Assembly: GCF_040581485.1 (NCBI RefSeq)
Contig: NC_090133.1
Location: forward strand, 17,546,001-17,610,000
Source: Linepithema humile
Taxonomy: Eukaryota; Arthropoda; Insecta; Hymenoptera; Formicidae
Direction: 5' to 3'
Length of the DNA stretch: 64,000 nt
Below, one piece after another: positions 11,704-23,991 of the stretch (positions are counted from its first letter, which is position 1; every line of letters begins with the position of its first letter). The notes beneath the pieces are model-generated. The model searched no databases, was not told where the DNA came from, and saw only the letters and a program-made list of their open reading frames with translations. Position numbers and translations under genes: made by a program.

Positions 11704-14700
11704 AAATAATATATTACATTAGTCATAAAGGATGCATTGCTATTGATGGAAAATTGTCCGTTCGTAACAAATATGACAAAGTACTCATTAATGTTTTATG
11801 TAAGAAGTGAAAATAGAGAGAAGAGAGAAATAGCAACTAATTATAAAGCATAAAATTCAGATTTTCATAAAAGTCAAGTAAATTGAGCATTAAGAATTAA
11901 AAAGAAAAGGTGAAGTTATTAAAACCATTTTTTTTTAATATTCAATTAATTGATAATAACGATATTTTAAATTCAAAAATATGTCCATATCAGATATTAA
12001 GATATTTTTAATATCAAACTTTCTTTGTGCCTTATAATTTTTCTACCATTTACTATTGTAAAATTTAAGAGTGAAACTTGTTAAATCTTATTAAATCACT
12101 ATAACTGACTGATGTTATATACAATTAGCTAAATTATGCATAATATAATTAATTGATCGCTAGAAAGAATTGTATTGAAAAGTAAGAAGAACGAAAGAAA
12201 AGGTGGCACTAAGTAATAGTTAACTAGTTTATGCCATAATGAAAAAAATCTAACGTACACTGCCATAAAATCTAATGCCGTTGATGTTGATGTTCAGCTA
12301 TAAGGGCTTTCCCTCTAATTAGATTTATGTACCGTATCATTGTACTATACACGAAATTTCAAAAAATTATTTTTTTATAAAATAGAATTATGCACATTTT
12401 TATTATAATTTGTTATATCACGAGATTAATTTTACATTAAATCATTCATAAACAAACTAAATATTAGAATTTAAATATATTATTGAAGAATTTCATATAT
12501 ATTAAATAATAATCAGGACTTGTGTGCACTCTTTCTGTCATTAATGAGGCATGATTGCTGAGATCGAGCAACAATAGAGATAGACATCTGTTATTTTTCA
12601 ATCTGATAATCTGCTGAATGAGAATAGTATCTGGAATGTGTATAGTATCTGATTTTTGCAATCATGCTTCAGATATAAACGAGCCTTTGTATTATACTAC
12701 AGTTTGGATTACATAGAGTATTATATATTAACTTTATAACACCGTGTATAGTACATAATATATCTATAAATTACGCAAGATGTACAAAATAAAGTATGAC
12801 ACTAAGTAAAATAAAATAACAAGTTTCTTTCGTTTTCTCGTGATTTATTTGTAAATGATTATCTTACAAACAAGAGGCGCAAAAATATACAAGCTTCTTA
12901 TGTTCGCAAGAAAGTAACAGCACCATTTCACGCCTTGCCATGAACGCGTCATGCCCGATCAAGGCGTCATGTTCGTGCAAGTCTCATGTCACGGTACACT
13001 CATTCTCGCGAAAGTGCACCAATGCAACTTGCAGCAATGTGCATCGGAATAATAAAGAAGGAAAGAAAGAGATACGCTTGTAAAAAATTTTTTGGTGCCT
13101 TGCGCTCGTCAAATGTACGCATTTATATGTTCCTGCGCATCATGTACAAAGTAAAATTAACCATGAGAGATATAATACAGAAATAATTTTTCCTGGACTT
13201 CTGCTTTTTACCCTACGAATACACAATTACACCGGTTTTCTGTCATATTGATTCTGTGCATTCTGAAATATGTTCTGTTATTTTTTTTAGAGACATCTGT
13301 TAGGCCTCTATTCATTATTACATTATTATACATTTACATATTTTCATATAAACATATTGTTATATTCATAAACATAAAAATATTCCGTATATTTTATGCC
13401 ATATTTTAAAATATATTTGCTGCACTCTAAATAATCTCATGCAAACTTAATTTGCAAAAATTATCGAATTAATTTCAAATTCTAATTTTGAATTAAATAT
13501 ATTAAATTTAAGTAAATTAAAAATTGCGTAACATATTATATAAACTTAATTATCTTAATCAACAAAACTAGTTTAATTAAAACTTGTTTGATGCACTGTA
13601 TCTCTGTATATGTAATCTTATATAGCCTACAGATTTCCGACAAGATAATTCTTCCATGAGAAAGGGAAAGCTCCACGCGTGTGAGAGAATTTTTTCGCTG
13701 ACCTCGAAGTGTCATCCCATACGTACAGGTGGCTATTACGTAAGATAGGAAAATGCCAATTACACCGGCGGAATCGCGTACTCGAGTCATCTACTCGCTA
13801 AAAAGGAGTAAACAATTACCGCTGGCTTAGTGTTCATTTGAGAGTAATTTTCAGTATTAAAATAATTAAGAAAATAAAAAGTATAAAAGACTTTCTGCAG
13901 TATTCTCCAATAGTATATTCATTTGTGGTATGATTCTCCAGAGCAATTCTAAACGGTATTTCTCTCAAATGGATACTAGCCATTATGATAATGGATTTCA
14001 ATTATACAGGAAAGGTACCACAAACATATGGAATAGAAACAAAAACTCTCTGTAGAGTTGCCTCGACATCATATCGCCGATTTTGGTGCGCTCGCTTATC
14101 GGTAGTGTACCTAAGTATGGCATCTTCACATACGATATATCTAAGTAATGTATTACTTTCTTCTATCATAATTACGAAAAGAACGACATTTATACAGAAG
14201 ATATTTTCGACAGTTGGAAACGGCATCAGGAAGAAACGTGTTAAGAACGATGCAAACGTACAAATTTTTCAATCAGACTTTTTTACATCATCGTGGAAGC
14301 AACACTTTCCTTCCGTGACCGTTTAATCTGCATGTACAATAGACAAGTAAATTATTTGCTCGTGAAAAATAAATTCTCCACGGTTGTTGCGTGTTCTCGG
14401 TGATGCGAGATTTTCGGATTCTGCATCATCGATCTCTATCCAGGGAAATGTAGTCGAAGAGGATAGAATTCGGAATTTTGTTAACTGCCGATCGCACGAT
14501 AAATATCATTGTTAAAGCTATCGTATAGTAGTCAATACTAGCATTGATAATAATATTAATGATATATCTATGTTTATCGTTTATATTAGCATATGCTATA
14601 TTTACAACTGAACAACAATTTTTACTCCTCTCATAAATGACGCTCGAACAATCTTGCGAAGAAACGAATAGAAATGTACGTTGACTTCTACGTGATCTTC

Positions 14701-17079
14701 GAAGAACAGTTAAATGAATATTGCAGACGAATAGATGGCAAAAGTGGATCGAGCATTTAAATAAATCCCATTATATAACGAGGGTAAGTCAAAATAGGAT
14801 TTGTTCATTTCCAAATAAATTGAAATTCTTTTACTTTATATCATTATAAACTTTATATCATTATTACTTTGTATGTTAACATATGTTAACAATTTTTGAC
14901 ATACAATTCGACTGCAATGTCTTCGAAAATTCGGGTAGAAGCAATAGGAGGCGTATTAGCTAGAAATAATGTACATTTACATTCATCACCTTCATATATT
15001 GGGCATAGGGGACTCTCACTCTCTGGCACGATCGTTAAAACGTAATCGTTAAGCGCCTTTTTTTATAAAATACATTGTCATACATATGTATATATATATA
15101 AGTACATAAAACAAATATACGTATATATATGTACACATATATGCACATATTGCAACCATTATCACATCTACCTGACAAAGCCTACGTTTACGTTAAGTTC
15201 GATAAAACGAACACATTACGTCGCAGAGAGTTGTGAGGTATTTAATCCATTTCTCATTGCAGAACATTGACGTAGACCTTGTTCGGGATGTAAAGCTTGG
15301 TATCTTTTTGACGGTTCATCTCCCTTTATTAGCCTATGCATCAACAAAAAAATAAATCAAATTTATACTATTCCGTTGATTTTCCTTCGTCATATTTGAT
15401 ATTAAATTATAATGACACAATAGACCAAGCAGACTGTCTCATTTTGCTCTTCGGCTTACTTCTCTCACAATACAAATTCTCCACTGAAGGTTTTAGTTTA
15501 CTACAGTTAAGAGTCACAGTGAGATCTCTTTCAGAAAGTTTTTCGGTTACACTCTGATAGTATTGACAGCTAGTGTTCTTCATACACTTAAGAAATAAAA
15601 TGTTCTAAGTTTTCTATTCCTTTTTAGACCACAATATTATAACTTTATAATTTCGATGCTATAATCATTTCGTTATAACATAAAAATTTGACACGCATGA
15701 TATAAAATTAAAATGTAATAATTAGACAACATTTTAATTAATTTCATGCTAATGTACACGATGAAATAATTCACTTAAAAATGCCAAGTAAAAAAGAGAA
15801 ATGTATAACGTGAATATTAAATATATTTTATAAAACATATAATAGACTCAAATTTGCTACATTCGGGAATATTTCAACAAAAACGAATTTGAAGAATCAA
15901 TTTTGACAATTAATAAGACTTAAAGTGTAAAATTAAGAATTTCTTATTATCGCATTTTTATTACGACCTTTCGTTTATTTTTTTTATTTCCTCTATTCTT
16001 TGTTGTATCTGCTTATCATCAACAAAATAATCATTTTATTGGTGGAAAAAGATAAATCTAAAGTATTAAAATTACCTAAAATCACGATATAATAAAAACA
16101 ATATTATATAATGAGCAATCTAAAGAATTATTTAATAAGAACAAATATTTTACAATTGTATCTTTTTCCTATTTCTCTCTGACATAAATTATCATTAACA
16201 GTTTCGAAAAATAGCAAAAAAAATATTTTTTTGTTTCATGTACAGAAAATTTCGGTAATATAACAAACCGACAAATATCAAAATAATTATTATTTTCAAA
16301 AATATCAAAAAGTAAAGAGACATTTTTAAAAGGTTTGAATCCTTAAATATATCTTTACTTTTTGATAGTTTTTTCCATAGTAATAGTTACAAATTTCGGT
16401 ATACATATCCACACATATACGTATATTATGTATATAAAAACTTAACATTTTGAATAAACGTCACATATCTTGCTGATTCTTCATGAGTGGGATTATAGAT
16501 AAACAAAATGACAGTCTCGTATACAAATTCTTGTACGAAAAATAAGACCAATCATCGTATGTGGGCACTTTAAACAGTTTTAAGACACGTTCGTGTGTTC
16601 TCATTTCTGTGATTTGGCATAATTAATAGCAAAAAAAACTACATAAAAATTTTAAATTTTTATGAAACCTTATACAATAAAAAAAACTTTTAGCATGTAT
16701 GCGTGTGAACATCATTTGATTAATATATACAAAATAAACATCAGACATAAATACATTCTGTAGCTTTTAACGAAAATTACTTTAAATTAATTACTATTAA
16801 TTTAAAATTTACATGTTAGTCGAACTTGACTAGTGTAGCTAATATGAGAATAGATAATTTTAAATATCATATAAATCTGAAATCGGCGGTAAAAGCTGAT
16901 TTAAAGCGGAGAGATTCAAACGAACGTGCTTATCACTGGCAGTGTAAACCACTACCGTTTTCCTTAAACAATTACACGTAACCGGGAGTTATGTAGGAGA
17001 GCTGAGCTATTAGTCATTAATCGAATTGATTAATTAATAGGGAACAAGGGAGTAAAGCTACCTTACGCGTCGCGCGCCG
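11704..17079. other. Sans 3' UTR and intergenic spacer, no gene recognised
   Basis: This stretch is AT-rich with no convincing coding frame on either strand. The first ~1.1 kb is probably Sans 3' UTR. The right-hand part (roughly 15.8-17.0 kb) may be HAPSTR1 3' UTR on the minus strand, which is inference. A dinucleotide-rich tract (CATATGTATATATATA type) lies at about 15083-15150. Confidence 0.5.
12788..12793 (+). terminator. Candidate poly(A) signal for Sans
   Basis: AATAAA at 12788-12793 lies 1.1 kb after the Sans stop codon and is followed within 50 bp by T/GT-rich sequence. Other A/T-rich hexamers lie nearby, so the exact cleavage site is uncertain. Confidence 0.35.
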
Positions 17080-19793
17080 TTACAGTGTAGTACGCATACG
17101 TTTGTGCGTGGGTGATCCCATATCCACGTCATGCGAAGCAGGCCGTTTATGATGCCGAGCCAATTCGTTGCTAATGAAGGCCGACAGTTCGGCTTGTTTT
17201 CCGCTACGCCGAGACACTGGAGAACCTGAGAAAAATTAATATTTCCCAAAATTTTATTATTTGTATTTGGGCACATTGTGCGTAAGTCTGTTTTATGTTT
17301 ATGTGATCGTTTTTCAAATATACTTGTACCTAACTTTAAGTGTAAAGTGTGCATTACGATACAAATATTATAAATAGAATTAAGCAAATGTGGCAAGTGT
17401 AATAAAAGTATTGGTATTAGTTAATTGTCAAACATAATTACAAAAAAAATATGTAAGATTTAAAAATTAAATTAAAACATAAGATAATATACCAGACACT
17501 GCGATGGCTTCTCTAAATGTGTGCAATTCAGGATCTGGATCACTGCCTGCTGTTGGTGCTGGAGCAATAACCATATTCGCTGTTTGACTTTGTGACGATG
17601 GAGAACCACACACCATCATACGAGGTTTAGGTGAACTTCTGGAATATTGCCAACATATTGCATCATATTAGTTTAGAAAACAATCGATATTAATTTACTT
17701 ATCAATTTGCTTATCAATTTAACCCTTTAGCGGATGTCCATTTGTGGCAGCTTTGTAGAAATTTGTATTTGGAAACTCTTTGCAAATTTTATTTCTCAAT
17801 TTTTAACTGGTCAATTTCAATTCAAAGTCAATTTTCACTGATAATCGTCTAATTTAGTCATAATTTTATAAGATATACGTATAAAAAGATATACACGTAG
17901 CATTCTAGTAGAATTCGCTACGTATTTAATAAAACGTATTTAATAAAACGTACGTACGTTCACTACGTATTTAATTTTAAAAAAAAGTTAAAATACAAAA
18001 ATTAATGATATGTTATCGACAATGATTTGAAATAATAATAACAGCCAACCTGTGCGGATGTGATCGAGAGGGTGGTGGCTTTCCAGCAAGATATGCAAGA
18101 AGATCTTCTCTACGAATCATACGTCTTTTTTTTCTAGCCCAATTCATTATCTCTTTACTACGTTTTTGTCTGCCCATTTCTGCTCCCAGATCACTGCAAC
18201 GCCTCATACAGTCTACTGAATCTATTTAAATAATTCTTAATTAATTACAGATACATGTATGTGTGCTTAATAATATACAAATACGTATTAATTACAAGAT
18301 CTTCCCTTTAATAAAATTAATATTTCGATTTTTTGAATGCTCTAGATTAAATGTTGCAGATATTGCGGTAACTTATTGTTCAGTCACTGGCTAAACAAAT
18401 TTGTTAAATAATTTCTTAATCAATTTTGTTTTTATATTTGATTCAATAAATCTATAACATATTGCTCAATTTTTTTAATATATGTTTTATACATTTCAAG
18501 ATACAGTAACATAAACAAATAATCTTAAATATAAATATAAATATCAAAGCTATATTAAAATTACAAAAATATATTAAAAATTACTGTACTATAGTAATAT
18601 TTATCACATGTACTGCAAAATATCTTAATATTAATATAACAGCATACAATAAAAATAATAAAATAATAAAATAATAAATTGCAAAATGCATTAAGCATTT
18701 TTTCAAATTGTTTCTGTATTTTGAAATACATAAAACATGTAAATTAAAAAACATGTAAAAAAAAATTAATAATAAAGTAGTATATTATTTATTTTTAACT
18801 CTATAGAAATAAGATTAATAATTTAATAGCTCTATTTTTTATTTCTTTATATTATGCTGCTTTGCAATATTTAATAATTCGTATTACATATTTCGTAATT
18901 TGTGTCGTATAATATTAATTTAATATAACTTTCTCTAATTGTTCAATATCAAGTTGACCATGATACTGCAATATTCGATATAACAGCTGACCCTGACTGG
19001 TCAGCTGTTACAGAGGCCCACTTGTACTCCTAAATGAAAGTCGCATTGCAGGAATACAATAAAGACAACCAAGTGTGAGACAAAGTTAGACAAAGAAAGA
19101 TAAACGTAGGAGATGACGCTTTGAAGCACGAGGGACAAGAAATGGCCGAAGAGGAAGGAGAAGGGGGGGAGGAGGGAGCAGAGGAGAAAAGAGGAACAAC
19201 CACGAGATTATCTAGGGACATTGTTGACAATGCGTAAAATAGAATAGTAGCACGTACCTTTGTACAATGATGTGACGGTACCAGCGGCTGTCTGAAAGGG
19301 CACCCATAATGATACACCTAGCGTGCGGTCTGTAACAGAACAGAAAGCGAAAGGTTAGCCTCTAGTCGGATCGATATTAGCAAAATGAGTCTGCCAGTTG
19401 CAGGCGAACGATCGCACGGGTTACGATGCGTAAGATCGTTCTCACGATGTCGCGACAAAATGGATGTTACGCGAAATGGTAACTACGTTGCAGCGATACG
19501 ACATGGCCATCATCGAGCGATCCGACCTGCATCATTATATGCATTCCAAGGAAGAAATCTCGCGTATACATGTATATACTGAAACGTAAAAAATAATCAC
19601 CTTTGTACAACTGGGCGATGGCCGACGCGGTGGTTTGGAAGCTCGTCCACATCTGCTGCGAGTAGAGCTCCTTCTCATTGTGCAGCTGACTTTCACAATC
19701 GGGCTCGGACTCGATCGACTCGCAGCAATCCTGTTCCCAAGAACTGTAGAAGAGATCCATTATCGGATCGTCCTCGCTCCTGTCGTCGCTCAT
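17080..19793 (-). CDS. HAPSTR1: HAPSTR1 (C16orf72) homologue, HUWE1-associated stress-response protein
   Basis: Five exons on the minus strand: 19793-19601, 19329-19258, 18221-18050, 17638-17493, 17225-17080. Junctions are GT-AG with matching phases, giving 242 residues (human 275). The start MSDDRSEDDP is the first ATG of the frame that leads into the family block. Conserved blocks in order: an acidic N terminus with SSWEQDC, SAIAQLYKDR, SLWVPFQTAAGTVTSLYK, then the basic block KKRRMIRREDLLAYLAGK, a proline/serine linker, LHTFREAIAVSG, and the C-terminal signature GSPTHKRMR that closes the human protein almost identically. The human protein is nuclear, partners the ubiquitin ligase HUWE1 and modulates stress and p53 signalling. 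The insect role is inferred. The basic block could be a nuclear localisation signal. No catalytic domain is expected. Confidence 0.93.
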
Positions 19794-20350
19794 CGCTGCC
19801 GATCGTGCGATCGACGCACCACACCGCTCACTCACTGCTTGAATGCACACACGCACGCACTACCTAGCCCACACGAGCGAACGATTATTCGCCGTGTGCA
19901 GGAAACCAGAGAGTGAGAACACACGCCTCGCCCACCCACTCGCGCTCGCGATATGCACGCACGCAAGATTATGTATGTATATACGTACCGAGCTTTAAAC
20001 TCTCGAGAGCGAGCGAGCGAGCGAGCAAGCAGCTGAAGCCTCGACGACGACGACGGCGGCAACGGCGACAACAGCGACGTTATTCGCGTCCCTCTGGCCC
20101 ACCGACTCTCCTAGTGCTTGCTCTCGTCTTCGCCTCGTTTCACGTAATGCAACGAAACACGCATGCCTTCCTCTTACGAATCAACTCGCGGCCATTATGA
20201 TACGCCTCGCTCTAGAAGTCCGTTCGCGAGTACACGTCGTACTATCATTCAATACGAACCTCAGGATTGGTGGTTACTCCGCGGAAGGAGTCGAGCAAGT
20301 GATAAGTACTCTGAGTAGAGTCCAATCCCTGCTGTGTCAAGCAAAACTTT
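19794..20350 (-). promoter_or_regulatory. CpG-rich promoter / 5' UTR of HAPSTR1
   Basis: Immediately upstream of the HAPSTR1 start codon the sequence becomes CpG-dense, with a GAGC tetranucleotide run (about 20007-20030) and a CGA-type triplet run (about 20041-20060). Open frames on both strands here are composition artefacts with no recognisable domain. The transcription start site is not resolved. Confidence 0.5.
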
Positions 20351-20364
20351 GGCTCCCTCTGCAA

Positions 20365-20397
20365 ATAGCCACATATAAATATATATATATATGTGGC

Positions 20398-20428
<31 letters not shown>
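20365..20428. repeat. Perfect short hairpin followed by a TA microsatellite
   Basis: Positions 20365-20400 form a 36 bp inverted repeat: ATAGCCACATAT pairs with ATATGTGGCTAT around an A/T loop. A TA dinucleotide run follows at 20399-20428. It is probably slipped or palindromic microsatellite DNA; no transcript evidence can be seen. Confidence 0.7.
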
Positions 20429-21069
20429 AGGTAAGAGAATTACATATAGGATCACTATTTCCAACGTCGATTAACGTTAATTGATGGTTCCAATTTATTA
20501 ATATAATTGCTACCATGAAGCATAAAATATCATTAAGAGACAAAAATTTTTAATTTTTTTCTTTTTTGATGACGATATTTTATTCATATTGGCAATTTTG
20601 TTGACAAGTTGGAACCTTCGATCAAAGATAATGTCTTTAATCTTTGGTTGAAGTTAATATCAATGCGTTGAAATAACGGTCCATAGTTTAATATAGGCAT
20701 CATTAAGTTCTATATACATACTGGTGCGAGCCTTTCGCAGAACTAACAATGGTAGTTTTCCACCAAGAGTATTATTCTCTCTGTTGCTCATTGAATATCG
20801 AACAAAGACAGAGTGATACTTGTGTCGATTTGTGTCAACTTTTGTCCTTTGCTGGAAAACAACCATTAATAACCAATGTAATTCGCGACGAAAGGATAAC
20901 AATAGTAGGCGGAGATACTTTCTCCTTCCACATTTACTACCTTGTATGGTAGGGATATTAAAACGAAACAGACATAAAACATGGGACAGACATCCCCATT
21001 CAATATAGCTCTCTTTTGCACAGTAAAGTTACTCTCATTCCTTCCATGCTTACTCCAGTATGTTATAAG

Positions 21070-21236
21070 GCCAAAGCACAGATTTTTACATAAGGTATAA
21101 AGCATAATGCATAAGGAAATCTACCAATCAGATTCCTTTCCTTTCCTTTATTTCCATCTCTTTCTCATTCTGTGGATCACTGATTGGTTGATTCCCTTTC
21201 TGCCTTGTATCTTATTTAAAAGTCTGTGCTTCGGCC
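21070..21236. mobile_element. MITE-like element, family B copy 1
   Basis: The ends are inverted repeats: GGCCAAAGCACAGATTTTTA at the left pairs with TAAAAGTCTGTGCTTCGGCC at the right. The arms also carry the ATAAGGAAAT / CCAATCA words seen in the copy at 22073-22228. It is about 167 bp, has no coding capacity and fits a non-autonomous DNA element. The superfamily is unknown. Confidence 0.6.
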
Positions 21237-21240
21237 TATA

Positions 21241-21546
21241 GCAATGCTGCCAGAAACAAGCGGCAAGCATCCAACCAACCAACCGAGAGCCGATGACGTC
21301 ACGCGTCCGTGTGTGTTCGACCAATGGAAACGAGACGTCCGCTGTATGGTGCTTGCTGATATGAGATGAATCCAGTCAAACTTAATTAGTCCATAAGCAA
21401 ATACATAAAGAAATGGACCAATCAACAAGCACTATACAACGGACATCTCGCTTCCATTGGTCGAATACATACGGACGCGTGACGTCATCGGCTCTCGGTT
21501 GGTTGGTATGTATACTTGCCGCTTGTTTCTGGCAACACTGGCCTAT
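21241..21546. mobile_element. Long palindrome (family A), arms ~118 bp
   Basis: The left arm at 21241-21358 is the reverse complement of 21424-21540 at roughly 90% identity, around a ~65 bp loop. Landmarks in both arms are GCCAGAAACAAGCGGCAAG, CCAACCGAGAGCCGATGACG and CGACCAATGGAA. The loop contains family-B-like words (AAATGGACCAATCAA), so the two families are related or inserted into one another. No open reading frame of note is present. Confidence 0.7.
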
Positions 21547-21802
21547 AGCCTTATGATAGCCGCATAATGTATAAAGGTACATTCAAATAAACATGCATAA
21601 TTGCGTAATACATACGCAAGTTATTTATATAGATATGTCTTCATCGCTGTACTTTCTTCTTTCTCCATTTTTTAGAATTTTTCTTGAATTTTATACACAC
21701 ACATTAATTGAACTTACCAAAATTATACCAATTTATAATCCCTTATTGGATTTATTATCCTTTATATATATATATAAACACAATTATAATTTTATAATAT
21801 AT

Positions 21803-22416
21803 ATATGGTAATTATTCAGTATCACTGCCTCCAATTTTGATAAATTTATACTCATTCGACGCGTTTTTGTCCAAAACGAAAGAATTTAACAAAAAAAAGT
21901 GTCGCTCTGCCCCGCGAAGCGAGATATTAATCGTTAAAGTTGACCACTTTTCAGGTTACGCTTAGAACTTTCCACGCGGAGCAAGATTCTAACCCACACC
22001 CATGTGCCTAATTTTTAGATGGTGGAGCCCCCCCGTAGGGAAGGGTGGAACCTACTGGTTCGTCACACTTAAGCCGAGAGCACAAGCTTTTACATAATGC
22101 GTAATGCATAAGCATAAGGAAATTGATTGGTCTATATATAAGCATAAGCAAATGCATAAGGAAATGGACCAATCAATTTCCTTATGCTTATGCGTTATGC
22201 TTTATGCAAAAGTCTGTGCTCCGGCCAATACACTTTTAAGTATGACAGCTTTTTTAACCTGAAAAGTGGTCAACTTTAACGATTAATATCTCATTTCACG
22301 GGACAGAGCGACACTATTTTCTATCAGATTCTTTTGTTTCACGAAAAAACGCGTTGAATGAGCATTAATTTATCAAAATTGGAGGTGAGGCAGCAATACT
22401 GGAATAATTACCATAT
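21803..22416. mobile_element. Foldback element (family C) with another MITE nested inside
   Basis: The left arm 21803-21960 pairs with the right arm 22254-22416. The termini ATATGGTAATTATTC and GAATAATTACCATAT are near-perfect inverted repeats. Inner landmarks are TTAATCGTTAAAGTTGACCA and GTGTCGCTCTG. Outside the arms the flanks are TA-rich, so a TA target-site duplication is possible but cannot be told from background. The interior holds a family B element (22073-22228) and a ~110 bp segment with no inverted partner. Confidence 0.7.
22073..22228. mobile_element. MITE-like element, family B copy 2 (nested in family C)
   Basis: The termini GCCGAGAGCACAAGCTTTTA and GCAAAAGTCTGTGCTCCGGC are inverted repeats, followed inwards by ATAAGCATAAGGAAATTGA and its complement. 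It is the same family as 21070-21236 but in a more palindromic, better preserved form. It has no coding potential. Confidence 0.65.
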
Positions 22417-22499
22417 AAAATAATATTAAATATATATACATTACATGTGCTAGTAATTACGAAAGTAAGCTCAGTCAAAAATGTTTAAAGGTTTATCAT

Positions 22500-22522
22500 A
22501 CACATACACACACACACACACC

Positions 22523-22549
<27 letters not shown>
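22500..22549. repeat. Compound CA/TA microsatellite
   Basis: A (CA)n tract at about 22500-22521 is followed by a (TA)n tract to about 22549. It lies in the spacer just right of the foldback element. Between here and 23991 the sequence is AT-rich and probably holds the Arp1 3' UTR; no other gene is seen. Confidence 0.85.
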
Positions 22550-22554
<5 letters not shown>

Positions 22555-23991
22555 ATAAATACTCAAAACTTCAAAAATGAAATAGTGAGATTATGGAAAT
22601 ATTCTCGGCAACGTGATTTTACAATCAGTAGTAGTTCATGTTACGTACACTATAGGTTTTTAGCACTGCCAGCGCATTTTGGAACACAGCATCTTTATTC
22701 TACCAACATATAAAACCGATGTATATTATACTTATTTATTTAAATAAAAATACATTTTTAAATGATTAGAAGTTGTATAAACATTCGTTACATTTTTTTA
22801 AATATAGATGCCTTTGCAAATTTATTAAATAATATTATTATATATTATTATAAACGCATTTTTTTAAACATTAATTTTCGCATTGTAGTGTTTATGAGTA
22901 TTTTTTATCTTGTGCAATTTTAACATAATAATCAAAATGTCATTAACAAATCTCCTAATATTTACGATATTTTTGTGCTAAACAATGACATAAGCAAATG
23001 ACGTGATTATAACATACGATAAGTCTGGGATTGTATATTACTCTCACCTTGTATGTTACTTATTATTTTCAAATATTTCTTTTGTTACACAATAAAAATA
23101 TCAATTTTTCTGATAACTAAATTTGTACAAAATATTGTTATCACAGCTAAGACTGTTTAAATAAAAAATATCAAGATTACACTTTTTCAACGTTTAATAT
23201 AATTAAAAGTTGATGGCTTATACCATGTGATACAAAGTACGTTGGAATCAATCATCTAATGTCAAGCTACAAATCTCAATGTTACAATACAATTGTAAAA
23301 ATCCATACTTTAACTACATGCACTTGTAAATACTATAGTTTTATTTTACGAAAGCATACATATTTACAAATGCTTTGCATAAATGTTGCTGCACATAGAA
23401 ATTACAGAATATTTTGTTCCACTATATTGAATAGACCAAATAAAGCACTCTTCCTCACAAAATAAAAATTACGTGCTTCATTGTAATACACATAACAAGA
23501 CTGACCACAGCATAAATATATAAATAAATAAATAAGTTCTAAAATTGATAATTTGAAGTAATTTAAGTGACGCATTGATTCCAGAAGACATTTATATTTC
23601 TAAGGGATCTTTTACGTTTTCTTTTTTCTTTATCATATCATAAAATATTTGCAGAAATATTCTATGTATTTAAATAATTGAATTGCGAAACCATCATAGA
23701 TATATATATATATATTCCTATCAAAATAAAGTTATTAATAGATTAATAAACAAAAATGAAACAACAAATTAATATCGTTTTTGCATTATAGCATGATTAA
23801 AAATATAATTAAAAATGCATGAGTAATGATCCCTTGAAATAATGATAGAAATTATACGAGTTACTATACAAAACAATTAAGAATATGTTTGCTGCAATAC
23901 GTTTTGTTATCGTGCCAAGTGTGTGCCATCATTTTATATTAATAATAAAATTAATTGATATAACATTTTCGAAAGCTTTTCTAAATTAAGT

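Noticed and set aside
19385..20200. Long plus-strand frames around the HAPSTR1 first exon and promoter
   Set aside because: They are shadows of the minus-strand HAPSTR1 exon 1 and of GAGC/CGA simple repeats, with no homology.
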